Below are positions 28,186 to 36,788 of a DNA stretch of 62,437 nt, piece by piece (the stretch's first letter is position 1; each line of letters starts with the position of its first letter). A program made the translations under genes and the position numbers. Source of the stretch: Leptospira sp. (lineage in GTDB: Bacteria; Spirochaetota; Leptospiria; Leptospirales; Leptospiraceae). The stretch covers positions 1 through 62,437 of the forward strand of contig JAACWH010000032.1 in assembly GCA_009991425.1 (NCBI GenBank), written 5' to 3'. The notes beneath the pieces are model-generated. The model did no database searches and was not told the DNA's origin. It saw nothing but the letters and a program-made list of their open reading frames with translations.

Positions 28186-29787
28186 ATGGATCCAACTAAA
28201 AAAGATAGCTGGTCGACTCGTACTGGATTGATTCTTGCTGTTGCCAGTGGTGCAATAGGATTAGGAAATTTCTTGCGGTTCCCAGGGCAAGCAGCTCAAA
28301 ATGGTGGTGGTGCCTTTATGGTGCCTTATATCATCTCATTCTTAATTCTTGGAATTCCTGTATGTATAACAGAATGGATTATGGGCAGGAAAGCCGGTCA
28401 TAAAGGACATTCTGCTCCAGCTATTTTCTCTGAATTTCTATCGGGTAAATCACTAAAGATATCTGGAACAATAGGAGTGATGATTCCGATTCTAATTTAT
28501 GTTTATTATGTATTTATTGAAGCCTGGTGTTTATCTTATGTTTTTTATTTTTTTACAGGAGGAATAAACCTTTCCGAGGGTATAGATCCAAATTCCCCGC
28601 ATTTTACTTCATCAGTTGTTAATAATGCTAAATTATTTTTTTCCAATTTAACTGGCTCCGAAAATAACGGGGACGCATTTTTAAGTGATATTATATATTT
28701 CACCTTACTTTGTTTTATGATGAATTTTTATTTGGTATTTCGTGGCTTATCAAGAGGCTTGGAGGCTTTCTCTAAACTTGCAATTCCTTTGATGTTAATT
28801 GCCTCTAGTATAGTATTAGTCAGAGTATTAACTCTAGATAATATCGATTTAGGATTAGGTGCTATGTGGAATCCAGATTGGAGTAGCCTTTCCAATCCTA
28901 AAGTATGGGTTGCTGCGGCTGGGCAGATATTCTTTTCTCTTTCTACTGGATTTGGAATTGCTCTTGTCTTTTCCTCATTTCTAAATAAAAAAAATGATGT
29001 TGTTCTTTCATCCCTTTCTTCAGCTACCTTGAATGAGTTCTGTGAAGTTGCACTTGGAGGAATGATTACAATTCCAGTTGCCTTTCTTTTCCTGGGAGCC
29101 TCAGTCGCAAGTTATGGAACATTCGGGATGGGATTTGTTGCCCTGCCCTCAGTATTTACTATGATGCCTGCCGGTAATATTTTTGGCGGAATTTGGTTTC
29201 TAGTGCTTTTCCTTGCTGCACTTACATCCTCAGTAACAATGCTCCAACCAGGAATTCTTTTCCTGGAAGAAGGCTTTGGCTTATCTAGAAGAAAGTCTTC
29301 TAGTATTTTATTTCTATTTACTTTCTCATGTTGTTTGCCTATTCTATATTTCAATAAAGATTTTACCGCATTGGATCTTACCGATTTTTATGTTGGAACA
29401 ATCTTAATCTACATTTTAGCAACAATTCAAATTTCAATTTTCGTATGGAAAATTGGTGTGGAGGACGGAGTTAAAGACGGTAATGAGGGTTCTCATTTAA
29501 AGATTCCATTTATATATAAATTAATAATGAAATATGTAACTCCTTACTTTTTAATTATAATTTTTATTGCATTTTTATTTCAAAATTTACCTGAATATCT
29601 AGATAAAATGGATATCCATCGTATGACTCTACTTGCTATTGAGAAAGGTGAATCAGTGGATGATGCTATTACCAAAGCCTGGGTTTCTAGATTTGTTATT
29701 ATTGGAATTTTAAGTGTTTTCGGTTTAACATATTTCATGGTTGGCAAAGCCTTGGATCGAATACAAACAAAGGTTTATTATAAATGA
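28186..29787 (+). CDS. NSS-family sodium-dependent transporter
   Basis: A neurotransmitter:sodium symporter-type carrier (LeuT/MetP-like) that takes up amino acids or similar solutes with sodium. The first segment has the sodium and substrate site motif [23 protein letters not shown] in two parts (residues 21-43), and [12 protein letters not shown] marks segment 6. About twelve membrane segments fill 533 residues. Its TGA stop overlaps the ATG of a 31-residue membrane peptide gene that fits the MetS small-subunit group, so this is probably a two-part transporter. No clear ribosome site is seen before the ATG. Confidence 0.88.
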   Translation: MDPTKKDSWSTRTGLILAVASGAIGLGNFLRFPGQAAQNGGGAFMVPYIISFLILGIPVCITEWIMGRKAGHKGHSAPAIFSEFLSGKSLKISGTIGVMIPILIYVYYVFIEAWCLSYVFYFFTGGINLSEGIDPNSPHFTSSVVNNAKLFFSNLTGSENNGDAFLSDIIYFTLLCFMMNFYLVFRGLSRGLEAFSKLAIPLMLIASSIVLVRVLTLDNIDLGLGAMWNPDWSSLSNPKVWVAAAGQIFFSLSTGFGIALVFSSFLNKKNDVVLSSLSSATLNEFCEVALGGMITIPVAFLFLGASVASYGTFGMGFVALPSVFTMMPAGNIFGGIWFLVLFLAALTSSVTMLQPGILFLEEGFGLSRRKSSSILFLFTFSCCLPILYFNKDFTALDLTDFYVGTILIYILATIQISIFVWKIGVEDGVKDGNEGSHLKIPFIYKLIMKYVTPYFLIIIFIAFLFQNLPEYLDKMDIHRMTLLAIEKGESVDDAITKAWVSRFVIIGILSVFGLTYFMVGKALDRIQTKVYYK

Positions 29788-29879
29788 ATGTTCAAGGTTG
29801 GATTATAATGTCTTTTTCATTAACGATGGTGTTTGCACTAAGTGCATTTTGTCTCTACCACTTATTTCGTACTAAATAG
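29784..29879 (+). CDS. MetS-like small subunit of the NSS transporter (31 aa)
   Basis: A 32-codon frame whose ATG overlaps the transporter stop (ATGA). It encodes one hydrophobic helix (about residues 6-27, [19 protein letters not shown]) and ends in a short basic tail (FRTK). Bacterial NSS methionine/alanine transporters of the MetP type are known to need a tiny single-helix partner, MetS, encoded directly after them. Position, coupling, length and topology all match. It is below the size cutoff of most gene callers. The dinG-like gene starts eight bases later. Confidence 0.75.
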   Translation: MNVQGWIIMSFSLTMVFALSAFCLYHLFRTK

Positions 29880-29887
29880 TTATAATC

Positions 29888-31873
29888 TTGGATCTTAATT
29901 CTATCTTTCATGATATTATGCCAAAAATTTGGGAAGATTACGAACCACGTGAATCTCAAATTACTCTATCATCAAAAATCCAAGAACTGCTCATGGGATC
30001 AGGTGTTCTACTTGCTGAAGCGGGTACTGGTGTTGGCAAAAGTCTTTCTTATTTGCTGCCTGCAGCTCTCTATTCATTAGAGACAGGATCTACAGTCGTA
30101 GTATCGACTGAGACTAAAGCCTTGCAAGATCAATTGCTGTTAAAGGATATTCCTCTCTTAGAAAAGATTCTTAATCAAAAGATTAAAGCAGAGAGAGCAC
30201 TAGGTGCTTCGAATTACATCTGCAAGAGAAAATGGAAGATTGCTGAGGATGCAGGAAATTTTGGAACGGAAATGGTTTCGCATATTGATAATTTCCAAGA
30301 CTGGCTGGCTGAGACACAAACAGGTATTAAAACTGAATACAAAGGTTATGCAAGTTCTGAATTTTGGTCTAAGGTTACAAGAGAGGCTGACAATTGTTTG
30401 GGGAAAAGTTGTAAAAACTTCTCGCATTCTTATTATTTTTTGGAAAAAGAAAAATGGAAGAAAGCAAATATTCTAATTGTAAATCACTACCTACTTGCCG
30501 CTCATATAGCAGGAGATTTTAGGATACTTCCAAATTTTGATAAAATAATTATTGATGAAGCTCATAATTTTCCTGAAATAGTCGGAAGATCTTTTCGTTC
30601 CGAAATTACATTTGATTTTATCTCCAAACAACTTTCCTTCATTTACGCAAAAGAGAATAAACAAAGCCTAATCCAAAAAATGGGTTTGCCTGAAAATCTT
30701 GTTGATGCAGTAGATGAAGCGAAAGATAGCCTAATTAAATTATATAGTAGAATATCATCTGAATTAGGTTTGAATATGTATGGTTCAGTTAGAATCAAAC
30801 ATCGTTTAACTCTTGATGGAGGTGATTTCGAAATATCCCTAGCTAAAATTGTAAATTTATTTATTGATAAATCAACTAAATATTCTAAAGACTCTGAGAA
30901 TTCTTTAGAAAAAGAAATAGCGCTGGGTTTAGAAACAGGAATTTCGAGGTTTCGTGGACTCATTGAATTTTTTTCTGAACTTAGAAATCGTAAGAATGGA
31001 AATTTAGTCTATTGGTCTGAACCACCTAACTTTAAAGAAAAAGATAAGTTTTTGAAGCTTTGTTCGGAACCTATCAATGTAGATGAAATCATATCTGAAA
31101 TTTTTATTCCTAGAATGGAATCTGTAATTTTTACTTCTGCTACAATTAGTTCGCCAAAAGGTGATTTTAATTATTTTGAAGATCAAATTGGCTTTAAGCA
31201 AGTAGAACGATTAGAACTAGATTCCCCTTTCAATTATAATAAGCAGTCACTCTTATTTATTCCTAAGAATATTGAAGATCCATCTAAGGAAGAACGCTAT
31301 CACGAGGATATTTTTCTTTGGATTAAATTTCTTATTGAGATGACAGAAGGAAATACTTTTGTCCTTTTTACCTCCAATAAATCTCTAAAAAAAATTCATG
31401 AGAAATTAGAGCGGGAAATAAATTATCCTATAATTTCTCAATTGAGCCAAGGTGCGATCCAAGCAAAACAACTCTACCTTGAGACGGATAATGCTGTCTT
31501 ACTTGGTGTCTCTTCTTTTTGGCAGGGTATTGATATCAAGGGGGATCGGTTGAAATCTGTAATTATAACCAGGCTTCCCTTCCAAGTTCCGAGTGAACCT
31601 GTTTTAGAAACAAAGATAGAAAAAATGAAAGAAAAAAATCTCAATGCTTTTGCAAAAGTCCAATTGCCTAGAGCAGGATTACTATTGAAGCAAGGCTATG
31701 GAAGATTGATTCGTTCTATTTCTGATACGGGGATTGTTAGTATTTTAGATCCAAGAATTTATACAAAATCCTATGGAAAGACTCTACTGCAAACTCTTCC
31801 GAAGGGAGTCCTTCCTGAAACGGATCCAAGAGTTTTGTTAAAAAAATACCAAAATCTGCCGAAATTAAACTAG
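29888..31873 (+). CDS. dinG: DinG/XPD-type superfamily 2 DNA helicase
   Basis: An ATP-dependent 5'-3' helicase of the DinG group, involved in resolving R-loops and damaged structures. Walker A is AEAGTGVGKSLSYLLP (near residue 40-53), the DEAH box is IIDEAHNFPE, and the C-terminal motifs are FTSATISSP, GVSSFWQGIDIKGD and GYGRLIRS. In this family four cysteines hold a 4Fe-4S cluster; here Cys112, Cys170 and Cys175 are present, but the fourth position appears to be Ser181 (CLGKSC then KNFSHS). The start is TTG. It is eight bases after the MetS-like gene. The length of 661 residues is normal. Confidence 0.85.
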   Translation: MDLNSIFHDIMPKIWEDYEPRESQITLSSKIQELLMGSGVLLAEAGTGVGKSLSYLLPAALYSLETGSTVVVSTETKALQDQLLLKDIPLLEKILNQKIKAERALGASNYICKRKWKIAEDAGNFGTEMVSHIDNFQDWLAETQTGIKTEYKGYASSEFWSKVTREADNCLGKSCKNFSHSYYFLEKEKWKKANILIVNHYLLAAHIAGDFRILPNFDKIIIDEAHNFPEIVGRSFRSEITFDFISKQLSFIYAKENKQSLIQKMGLPENLVDAVDEAKDSLIKLYSRISSELGLNMYGSVRIKHRLTLDGGDFEISLAKIVNLFIDKSTKYSKDSENSLEKEIALGLETGISRFRGLIEFFSELRNRKNGNLVYWSEPPNFKEKDKFLKLCSEPINVDEIISEIFIPRMESVIFTSATISSPKGDFNYFEDQIGFKQVERLELDSPFNYNKQSLLFIPKNIEDPSKEERYHEDIFLWIKFLIEMTEGNTFVLFTSNKSLKKIHEKLEREINYPIISQLSQGAIQAKQLYLETDNAVLLGVSSFWQGIDIKGDRLKSVIITRLPFQVPSEPVLETKIEKMKEKNLNAFAKVQLPRAGLLLKQGYGRLIRSISDTGIVSILDPRIYTKSYGKTLLQTLPKGVLPETDPRVLLKKYQNLPKLN

Positions 31874-31874
31874 T

Positions 31875-32741
31875 ATGGAAACTAGAAATCAAGTTAAGAT
31901 TTTCCTAATGATTCTTTTCAGTTTTTTTATGAGCTACCAAATAGATGCTCAGGTTCTACGAAAGGATTTTTTTGGTTCGGTTGTAAATTGGTCTGATTAC
32001 TCTATATTTGTTGAATCAAAAGAAGAAATTCCCAAAATCCTTGTAGAATCTGATCTCATTCAATCAGAATTTGGATTTTACAATTTGTCGGATTCAAGAA
32101 ATTATTCCTACAAGCGAGCTAAATCTTCCAATCGTTCCAAGCTAAATCGTAGTTTAGAAAATTTATATTTCGATGAGAACTATACTATTGGTGAATGGAT
32201 GGATCAAGATAGTAATTTAAAATCAAAAATTATTAATTACTATAATGGTGATATTGAGATTGAAAACAAAAAGATCCACCAAAATTTTCTATCCTTAAAA
32301 TCTACATTGGTTTTAAGAGGAAATAATAATTTAATTTCTATGCTCTATACTGAATTAGGTGGAGAGGATTTTCCTGAATACACTGATGGTTCTCCAGAAG
32401 TAGAATTTACAGGACTATTAATTGATCTTAGAGATCACCAGTTCAATCCGTCACTTTTTCCTAAAATTCAAAATGAATATGGAGCTGATTTATTTAATAA
32501 ATTTATGGTTCATCCAGCATCTGTCCAGGAAATAGGAATGGTTGGCTATTATTCGAATCCGAAAGATCCTAATTTAATAAAACGTATAGGAAAGAATCCT
32601 TATAAACTTTACCCAATCCAAATCACTGGGAAAAATAAAACAAATATCATACTTCCTTATGAAGAAGGAAAGAAAATTCTTTCTTCTTCTATTACTAAGA
32701 GAAATTTGAAACTTTGTAAAATTGCTATTTTAGTAAACTAG
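31875..32741 (+). CDS. Exported LPP20/FlgP-like protein
   Basis: A hydrophobic signal at residues 8-25 ends at DAQVL, with no lipobox, so a secreted or periplasmic protein is likely. The last 110 residues read FTGLLIDLRDHQFNPSLFP, then GYYSNPKDPNLIKRIGKNPYKLYP, then a TNIILPYEEGKKIL end. This resembles the C-terminal domain of exported proteins of the LPP20/FlgP type, often found near flagellar or surface genes. I am not sure of the family. It starts one base after the helicase gene stop. The 3' end overlaps the convergent TPR gene by 17 bases. Confidence 0.55.
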   Translation: METRNQVKIFLMILFSFFMSYQIDAQVLRKDFFGSVVNWSDYSIFVESKEEIPKILVESDLIQSEFGFYNLSDSRNYSYKRAKSSNRSKLNRSLENLYFDENYTIGEWMDQDSNLKSKIINYYNGDIEIENKKIHQNFLSLKSTLVLRGNNNLISMLYTELGGEDFPEYTDGSPEVEFTGLLIDLRDHQFNPSLFPKIQNEYGADLFNKFMVHPASVQEIGMVGYYSNPKDPNLIKRIGKNPYKLYPIQITGKNKTNIILPYEEGKKILSSSITKRNLKLCKIAILVN

Positions 32742-33513
32742 TAAGTCTAAGAAATGTTCTTTCAGCTTCTGCATAATTACCATTGAATAAATAAGCAAAC
32801 CCTAAATCTTCCAATTCTTTTTTGGATAAGGAATTAGATTTCTTTTCGTATTTATCTATATCTTTGATAATCGATGCATACTCTTTTCTTTTGTCTTCAA
32901 AACTTGGAAGATTCAAGCGACCAGGAATATTTCCCAATATTTTTTCTGCTTCTTTATGTTTTCCCAAAAACATAAGCGACATTCCCAATATCTTAAGAAG
33001 TTGAGGGGAATTTAATTCGCTTGAATTTTTTTGAAATTCAGAAATAATTTCTTGGTATTTTTTAAGTTCATAAAGAGTGATAATTTCTTCACTTAGAAAT
33101 GCCTTATCATTGAATTTCTTCTTATATAAATATATAGCATGTAAAGCTCCCGTATATTTTTCTACTTTAAAATATGTGGCTACGCTAAGTTTTGTAAATT
33201 GGAAGCAGACCAATGCACTAGAGTTTTTATAATAAAGATCTAAATGGTTGGATGCATCTTTGAATTTTTTCTTTTGAACATTCAGGTAAGCTTCCACTAT
33301 AGGAGAGAGAATGGTAATTCCTTTGGGGGAAAGATTCCCAATTTTTTGATCCTCTTCAATTTTGGATAGAAGCGAAAGTTGGCTCAGAAAGGGAGAGGAT
33401 TCATTTTCAGTTGCAAGTCGAATTACTTCATCATGGGAACCTACTTCAAATAATTCCCATCCTATAGTTTCTGGATTTTCTTTTGATTGCTTGTAGGATG
33501 CCGATTGAGCCAT
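32725..33513 (-). CDS. TPR-repeat protein (262 aa)
   Basis: A soluble helical protein of repeat type. Segments such as ILGMSLMFLGKHKEAEKILGNIP (in two parts, near residues 173-195) and DLGFAYLFNGNYAEAERTF (near the C-terminus) fit the tetratricopeptide pattern, with four or five degenerate units in between. There is no signal peptide. It probably serves as an adaptor for protein contacts; the partner is unknown. It follows asnS by 55 bases on the same strand and may share its transcript. Confidence 0.65.
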   Translation of the reverse strand: MAQSASYKQSKENPETIGWELFEVGSHDEVIRLATENESSPFLSQLSLLSKIEEDQKIGNLSPKGITILSPIVEAYLNVQKKKFKDASNHLDLYYKNSSALVCFQFTKLSVATYFKVEKYTGALHAIYLYKKKFNDKAFLSEEIITLYELKKYQEIISEFQKNSSELNSPQLLKILGMSLMFLGKHKEAEKILGNIPGRLNLPSFEDKRKEYASIIKDIDKYEKKSNSLSKKELEDLGFAYLFNGNYAEAERTFLRLTSLLK

Positions 33514-33568
33514 AACTAACCTCTTTTCTTTTTAATCGGCAATTCCGCCTGACTCAGAAAGATTTTTT

Positions 33569-34852
33569 TTATGGGAAAATTCGATACATCATCCTTGGAA
33601 ATGGTATACACTCTCTGACATGTGGCAATCCGCATACCCAAGCAACAAGCCTCTCAAGTCCTAGACCCCAACCAGAATGAGGCACTGATCCATATTTACG
33701 TAAATCTAGATACCAGCTATATCCTTCCAAAGGAAGGTCTTCCTCTTGAATCCTAGCAACGATCTTATCAAAATCAACTTCTCTCTCAGAGCCACCAATG
33801 ATTTCTCCCACACCATCTGGTGCAATTAGATCAGAGCAAAGGACTGTCTTTTGATCATTAGGGTTTTGCTTCATATAAAAAGCCTTAATGGCTCGAGGGT
33901 AGTTCTTAATGAAAATGGCTCCACCCAATTTCTCAGTTAAGATATTTTCCCCTTCTGCATTGATGTCTTCTCCCCATTCAATAGAAAAACCTGAGGATTT
34001 TAAGTGCTCGATTGCATTTGAGTAATCAATGACTTGGAATGCCGTTGCCACTTGAGATAATAATTTTGTCGTGTCGCGTTCTAAAATCTCTAAATCTAAT
34101 TTACAGGCTTCTACGGTTTTTTGGACAACAGTTCTTACAAATTCATCTTGGAATTGGATGTTTTGTTCATTTTCGAGAAAGGCCGTTTCTGCTTCTACCA
34201 TCCAGAATTCGGTAAGGTGTCGCCTGGTCTTACTTTTCTCTGCGCGGAAAGTAGGTCCAAAGCAATATACTTTTTCGTGAGCAAAGATTGCTGTTTCCAG
34301 ATAGAGTTGACCTGTTTGCGCTAAGTAAGCTTTGCCTAAATCAAAGTAATCTGTTGAAAAGAGAGTTCCAGCAGACTCACCAACAGAGCCTGTGAGAATA
34401 GGTGTGTCTATGTTGGTGTATTTTTTTTGATGGAAAAAATTTCTAATTTGAAAACTCAGCTCCGAGCGGACACGAAGAATTACTAGTTGCTTTTTGGAAC
34501 GAAGCCAAAGATGTCTGTGACTGAATAAAAAGTCTGTTCCATGTTCTTTGGGTGTAATCGGATAATCCGATGAAGGGGAAATAATTTCAATCTGTCTTAA
34601 TTGAATTTCCCAACCAAGGTTAGCCTTTTCATTTGCAAGGATAATCCCTTTGATACTAATTGAGGTTTCTTGAGTAAGTGATTTTACTATTTTAAAAACT
34701 TCCTCACCAAGGATTTCCTTTTCTGCTATGACTTGAATCAATTGGCCTGAAGTTCTAAATGTTAAAAACTGAAATTTATTCGAACCACGAATACCGTGCA
34801 GCCATCCCTTCAATTCGATCTCTTTTCCTATGTTTTCTAGCATTTTTTCCAA
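33569..34852 (-). CDS. asnS: Asparaginyl-tRNA synthetase
   Basis: A class II synthetase joining asparagine to tRNA-Asn. It has an N-terminal OB-fold (about residues 10-100), class II motif 2 in FGPTFRAEKSKTRRHLTEFW, with VEAE right after it, which marks AsnRS rather than AspRS, and motif 3 in GLGLERLVAW. The length of 427 residues is normal. Because gatA and gatC are also in the window, the GatCAB enzyme is probably used here for Gln-tRNA rather than Asn-tRNA. It is divergent from folD across 109 bases that hold no promoter I can assign firmly. Confidence 0.95.
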   Translation of the reverse strand: MEKMLENIGKEIELKGWLHGIRGSNKFQFLTFRTSGQLIQVIAEKEILGEEVFKIVKSLTQETSISIKGIILANEKANLGWEIQLRQIEIISPSSDYPITPKEHGTDFLFSHRHLWLRSKKQLVILRVRSELSFQIRNFFHQKKYTNIDTPILTGSVGESAGTLFSTDYFDLGKAYLAQTGQLYLETAIFAHEKVYCFGPTFRAEKSKTRRHLTEFWMVEAETAFLENEQNIQFQDEFVRTVVQKTVEACKLDLEILERDTTKLLSQVATAFQVIDYSNAIEHLKSSGFSIEWGEDINAEGENILTEKLGGAIFIKNYPRAIKAFYMKQNPNDQKTVLCSDLIAPDGVGEIIGGSEREVDFDKIVARIQEEDLPLEGYSWYLDLRKYGSVPHSGWGLGLERLVAWVCGLPHVRECIPFPRMMYRIFP

Positions 34853-34961
34853 ACCGATTCTCCTCTTCCTAAATCATTGATAGAATAGCACATTTATGGG
34901 AAAGGTAAAATTGTTTTTTTATTTGATTTTAGGGATAGAAACGAAAAGCTGATATTGACAA

Positions 34962-35828
34962 ATGAAATCAATAATACTAGACGGAAAGCAAACAGCCGAA
35001 AAAATCAAATTAAAAATTAAGGAATCCATCCTTGCTAAAACGGCTCGCGGATACCTTCCTCCCACGCTAGCTACCATACTAGTTGGGGATGATCCAGCTT
35101 CGCATACTTATGTAAATATGAAGAACAAAGCCTGTGAAGCTGTTGGCATGAGATCCAAAAGAATCGAATTACCTTCCAGCACTACAACGGATGAACTATT
35201 AGAAGAAATTCGAAGTTTGAATGAAAACAATTCTATCCAAGGCATACTACTGCAACATCCTTCTCCTGCTCAGGTAGATGAGAGACTGGCATTTGATACC
35301 ATCATTCCGGCAAAGGATGTAGATGGTGTAACAACTTATTGCTTTGGAAGACTTGCAATGGATCAGGAAACCTATTTTCCTTGCACTCCGTATGGAATGA
35401 TTTTACTATTAAAAGAATATGGAATTGATGTAGCAGGCAAAAGAGCTGTTGTGGTTGGTAGGTCTCCTATTCTTGGAAAGCCAATGGCATCTATGCTTAC
35501 GAATTTAGATGCAACTGTAACTCTCTGTCATTCAAAAACCCAAAACCTACCAGAAATTGTAAAACAAGCAGATATAATTATTGGTGCTGTTGGCAGAGCT
35601 GAATTTATTAAAGGCGATTGGATCAAAGATGATGCAGTTGTCTTAGATGCTGGTTATAACAAAGGTAATGTGGGAGACATTGAGCTTAGTGTCGCTTCTA
35701 CGAAATCTAGTTACCACACTCCTGTTCCTGGAGGTGTTGGTCCTATGACTATCGCAGTTCTTTTACTTCAAACTTTGTATTCTTGGGAAGGAAAATTCAG
35801 TCCCTCTTTGAAAGCAGGAAGCAAGTAA
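34962..35828 (+). CDS. folD: Methylenetetrahydrofolate dehydrogenase/cyclohydrolase
   Basis: A bifunctional cytoplasmic enzyme interconverting 5,10-methylene- and 10-formyl-tetrahydrofolate. The catalytic lysine is in YVNMKNKACEAVGM (Lys near residue 54), with GILLQHPSP, KDVDG, the dinucleotide loop VVGRSPILGKPMA and the C-terminal PVPGGVGPMT. The length of 288 residues is standard. Its stop is followed at once by the ATG of the esterase-like gene, and cysS and an rRNA methyltransferase gene follow, forming a four-gene operon. Confidence 0.97.
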   Translation: MKSIILDGKQTAEKIKLKIKESILAKTARGYLPPTLATILVGDDPASHTYVNMKNKACEAVGMRSKRIELPSSTTTDELLEEIRSLNENNSIQGILLQHPSPAQVDERLAFDTIIPAKDVDGVTTYCFGRLAMDQETYFPCTPYGMILLLKEYGIDVAGKRAVVVGRSPILGKPMASMLTNLDATVTLCHSKTQNLPEIVKQADIIIGAVGRAEFIKGDWIKDDAVVLDAGYNKGNVGDIELSVASTKSSYHTPVPGGVGPMTIAVLLLQTLYSWEGKFSPSLKAGSK

Positions 35829-36788
35829 ATGGCTGTAAGCTTTGATGAATGTTTTCAAACTGTACCTGAATGGGCTCCCCCCAGTGATTTCGATGAATTC
35901 TGGAAGAGCAATATTCAAGAACTCAAAGCTTTTCCCATTCAATCTCAATCCAAGACACAATTTCGTGGTTCCATTATTCGCGAATCCCAAGCAGATGTAA
36001 GTTTTAATTCCTTCGGGAACCAGACTATTTTTGGAAATATTACTGTTCCAAGAAAACGTGGAGATCGCCCTATTGTCATTTTTCTCCATGACTATGTCGG
36101 AACACGTAGTCAGACTATAAAATCATTGACCGATGAAGGAATAGCCCAATGCCATTTGGACTTGCGTTGGCATGCTGATCAATTGATCTATCCTAAGGAA
36201 AATCCCAATGATCCTATCCCAGAAGGATGGACACCTGGGTATTTTGAGAAAAATCTAGATAACCCCAAAGCGTTTTATATGAAAGCTCTTTATCTTGATG
36301 TGATCCGAGCTATTGAATTCGTTCGACTTTATTCAGGTGTTGATGGAGAAAATATTATTCTAAGCGGTAAGGGTTTGGGTGCTTCCTTGGCTATTTTTGG
36401 TGCTGCGTATTCAGATAGAGTTAAAGGTTTGGTAGCAGAACTTCCTAATTTTTGTCACCTAACGAAAGAACAATTAAGCTCTCCTTATTCTTGGATGAAA
36501 GAAGTCTATCCTTTGTATTCTAAGCCTAAAACTAAAAAGGTTGACTATAAGAAAAATCTTTCTTATTTTGATAGTTTGTATTTTGCCAAAAAAATAAAGA
36601 TACCTACTCTTTTTTCCTGCGGAATGGAAGATGTAATCTCACATCCAAAATCAGTCTTTGGTATTTTTAATCATCTAAGATGTGATAAGCGCATGCAAAT
36701 TTATCCGACAGACGGACATGATGCAGGAAAGGAAAGACAGCTTGAAGTAAACTTAGATTTTTACAAAGAGGTCTTTGGTATTGAATAG
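35829..36788 (+). CDS. Acetyl-xylan-esterase-like hydrolase without the nucleophile serine
   Basis: An alpha/beta-hydrolase of the AXE1/cephalosporin-C deacetylase type: FDEFWKS near the start, the FLHDYVG oxyanion region, then PGYFEKNLDN and YLDVIRAIEFVRL before the nucleophile elbow. The elbow, normally GGSQGG, reads SGKGLGA with Gly182 where serine should be. The acid Asp268 (GMEDVISHP) and His297 (DGHDAG) are kept. It may be a binding protein or use other chemistry. It lies with no gap after folD, and its end overlaps cysS by 14 bases. Confidence 0.75.
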   Translation: MAVSFDECFQTVPEWAPPSDFDEFWKSNIQELKAFPIQSQSKTQFRGSIIRESQADVSFNSFGNQTIFGNITVPRKRGDRPIVIFLHDYVGTRSQTIKSLTDEGIAQCHLDLRWHADQLIYPKENPNDPIPEGWTPGYFEKNLDNPKAFYMKALYLDVIRAIEFVRLYSGVDGENIILSGKGLGASLAIFGAAYSDRVKGLVAELPNFCHLTKEQLSSPYSWMKEVYPLYSKPKTKKVDYKKNLSYFDSLYFAKKIKIPTLFSCGMEDVISHPKSVFGIFNHLRCDKRMQIYPTDGHDAGKERQLEVNLDFYKEVFGIE

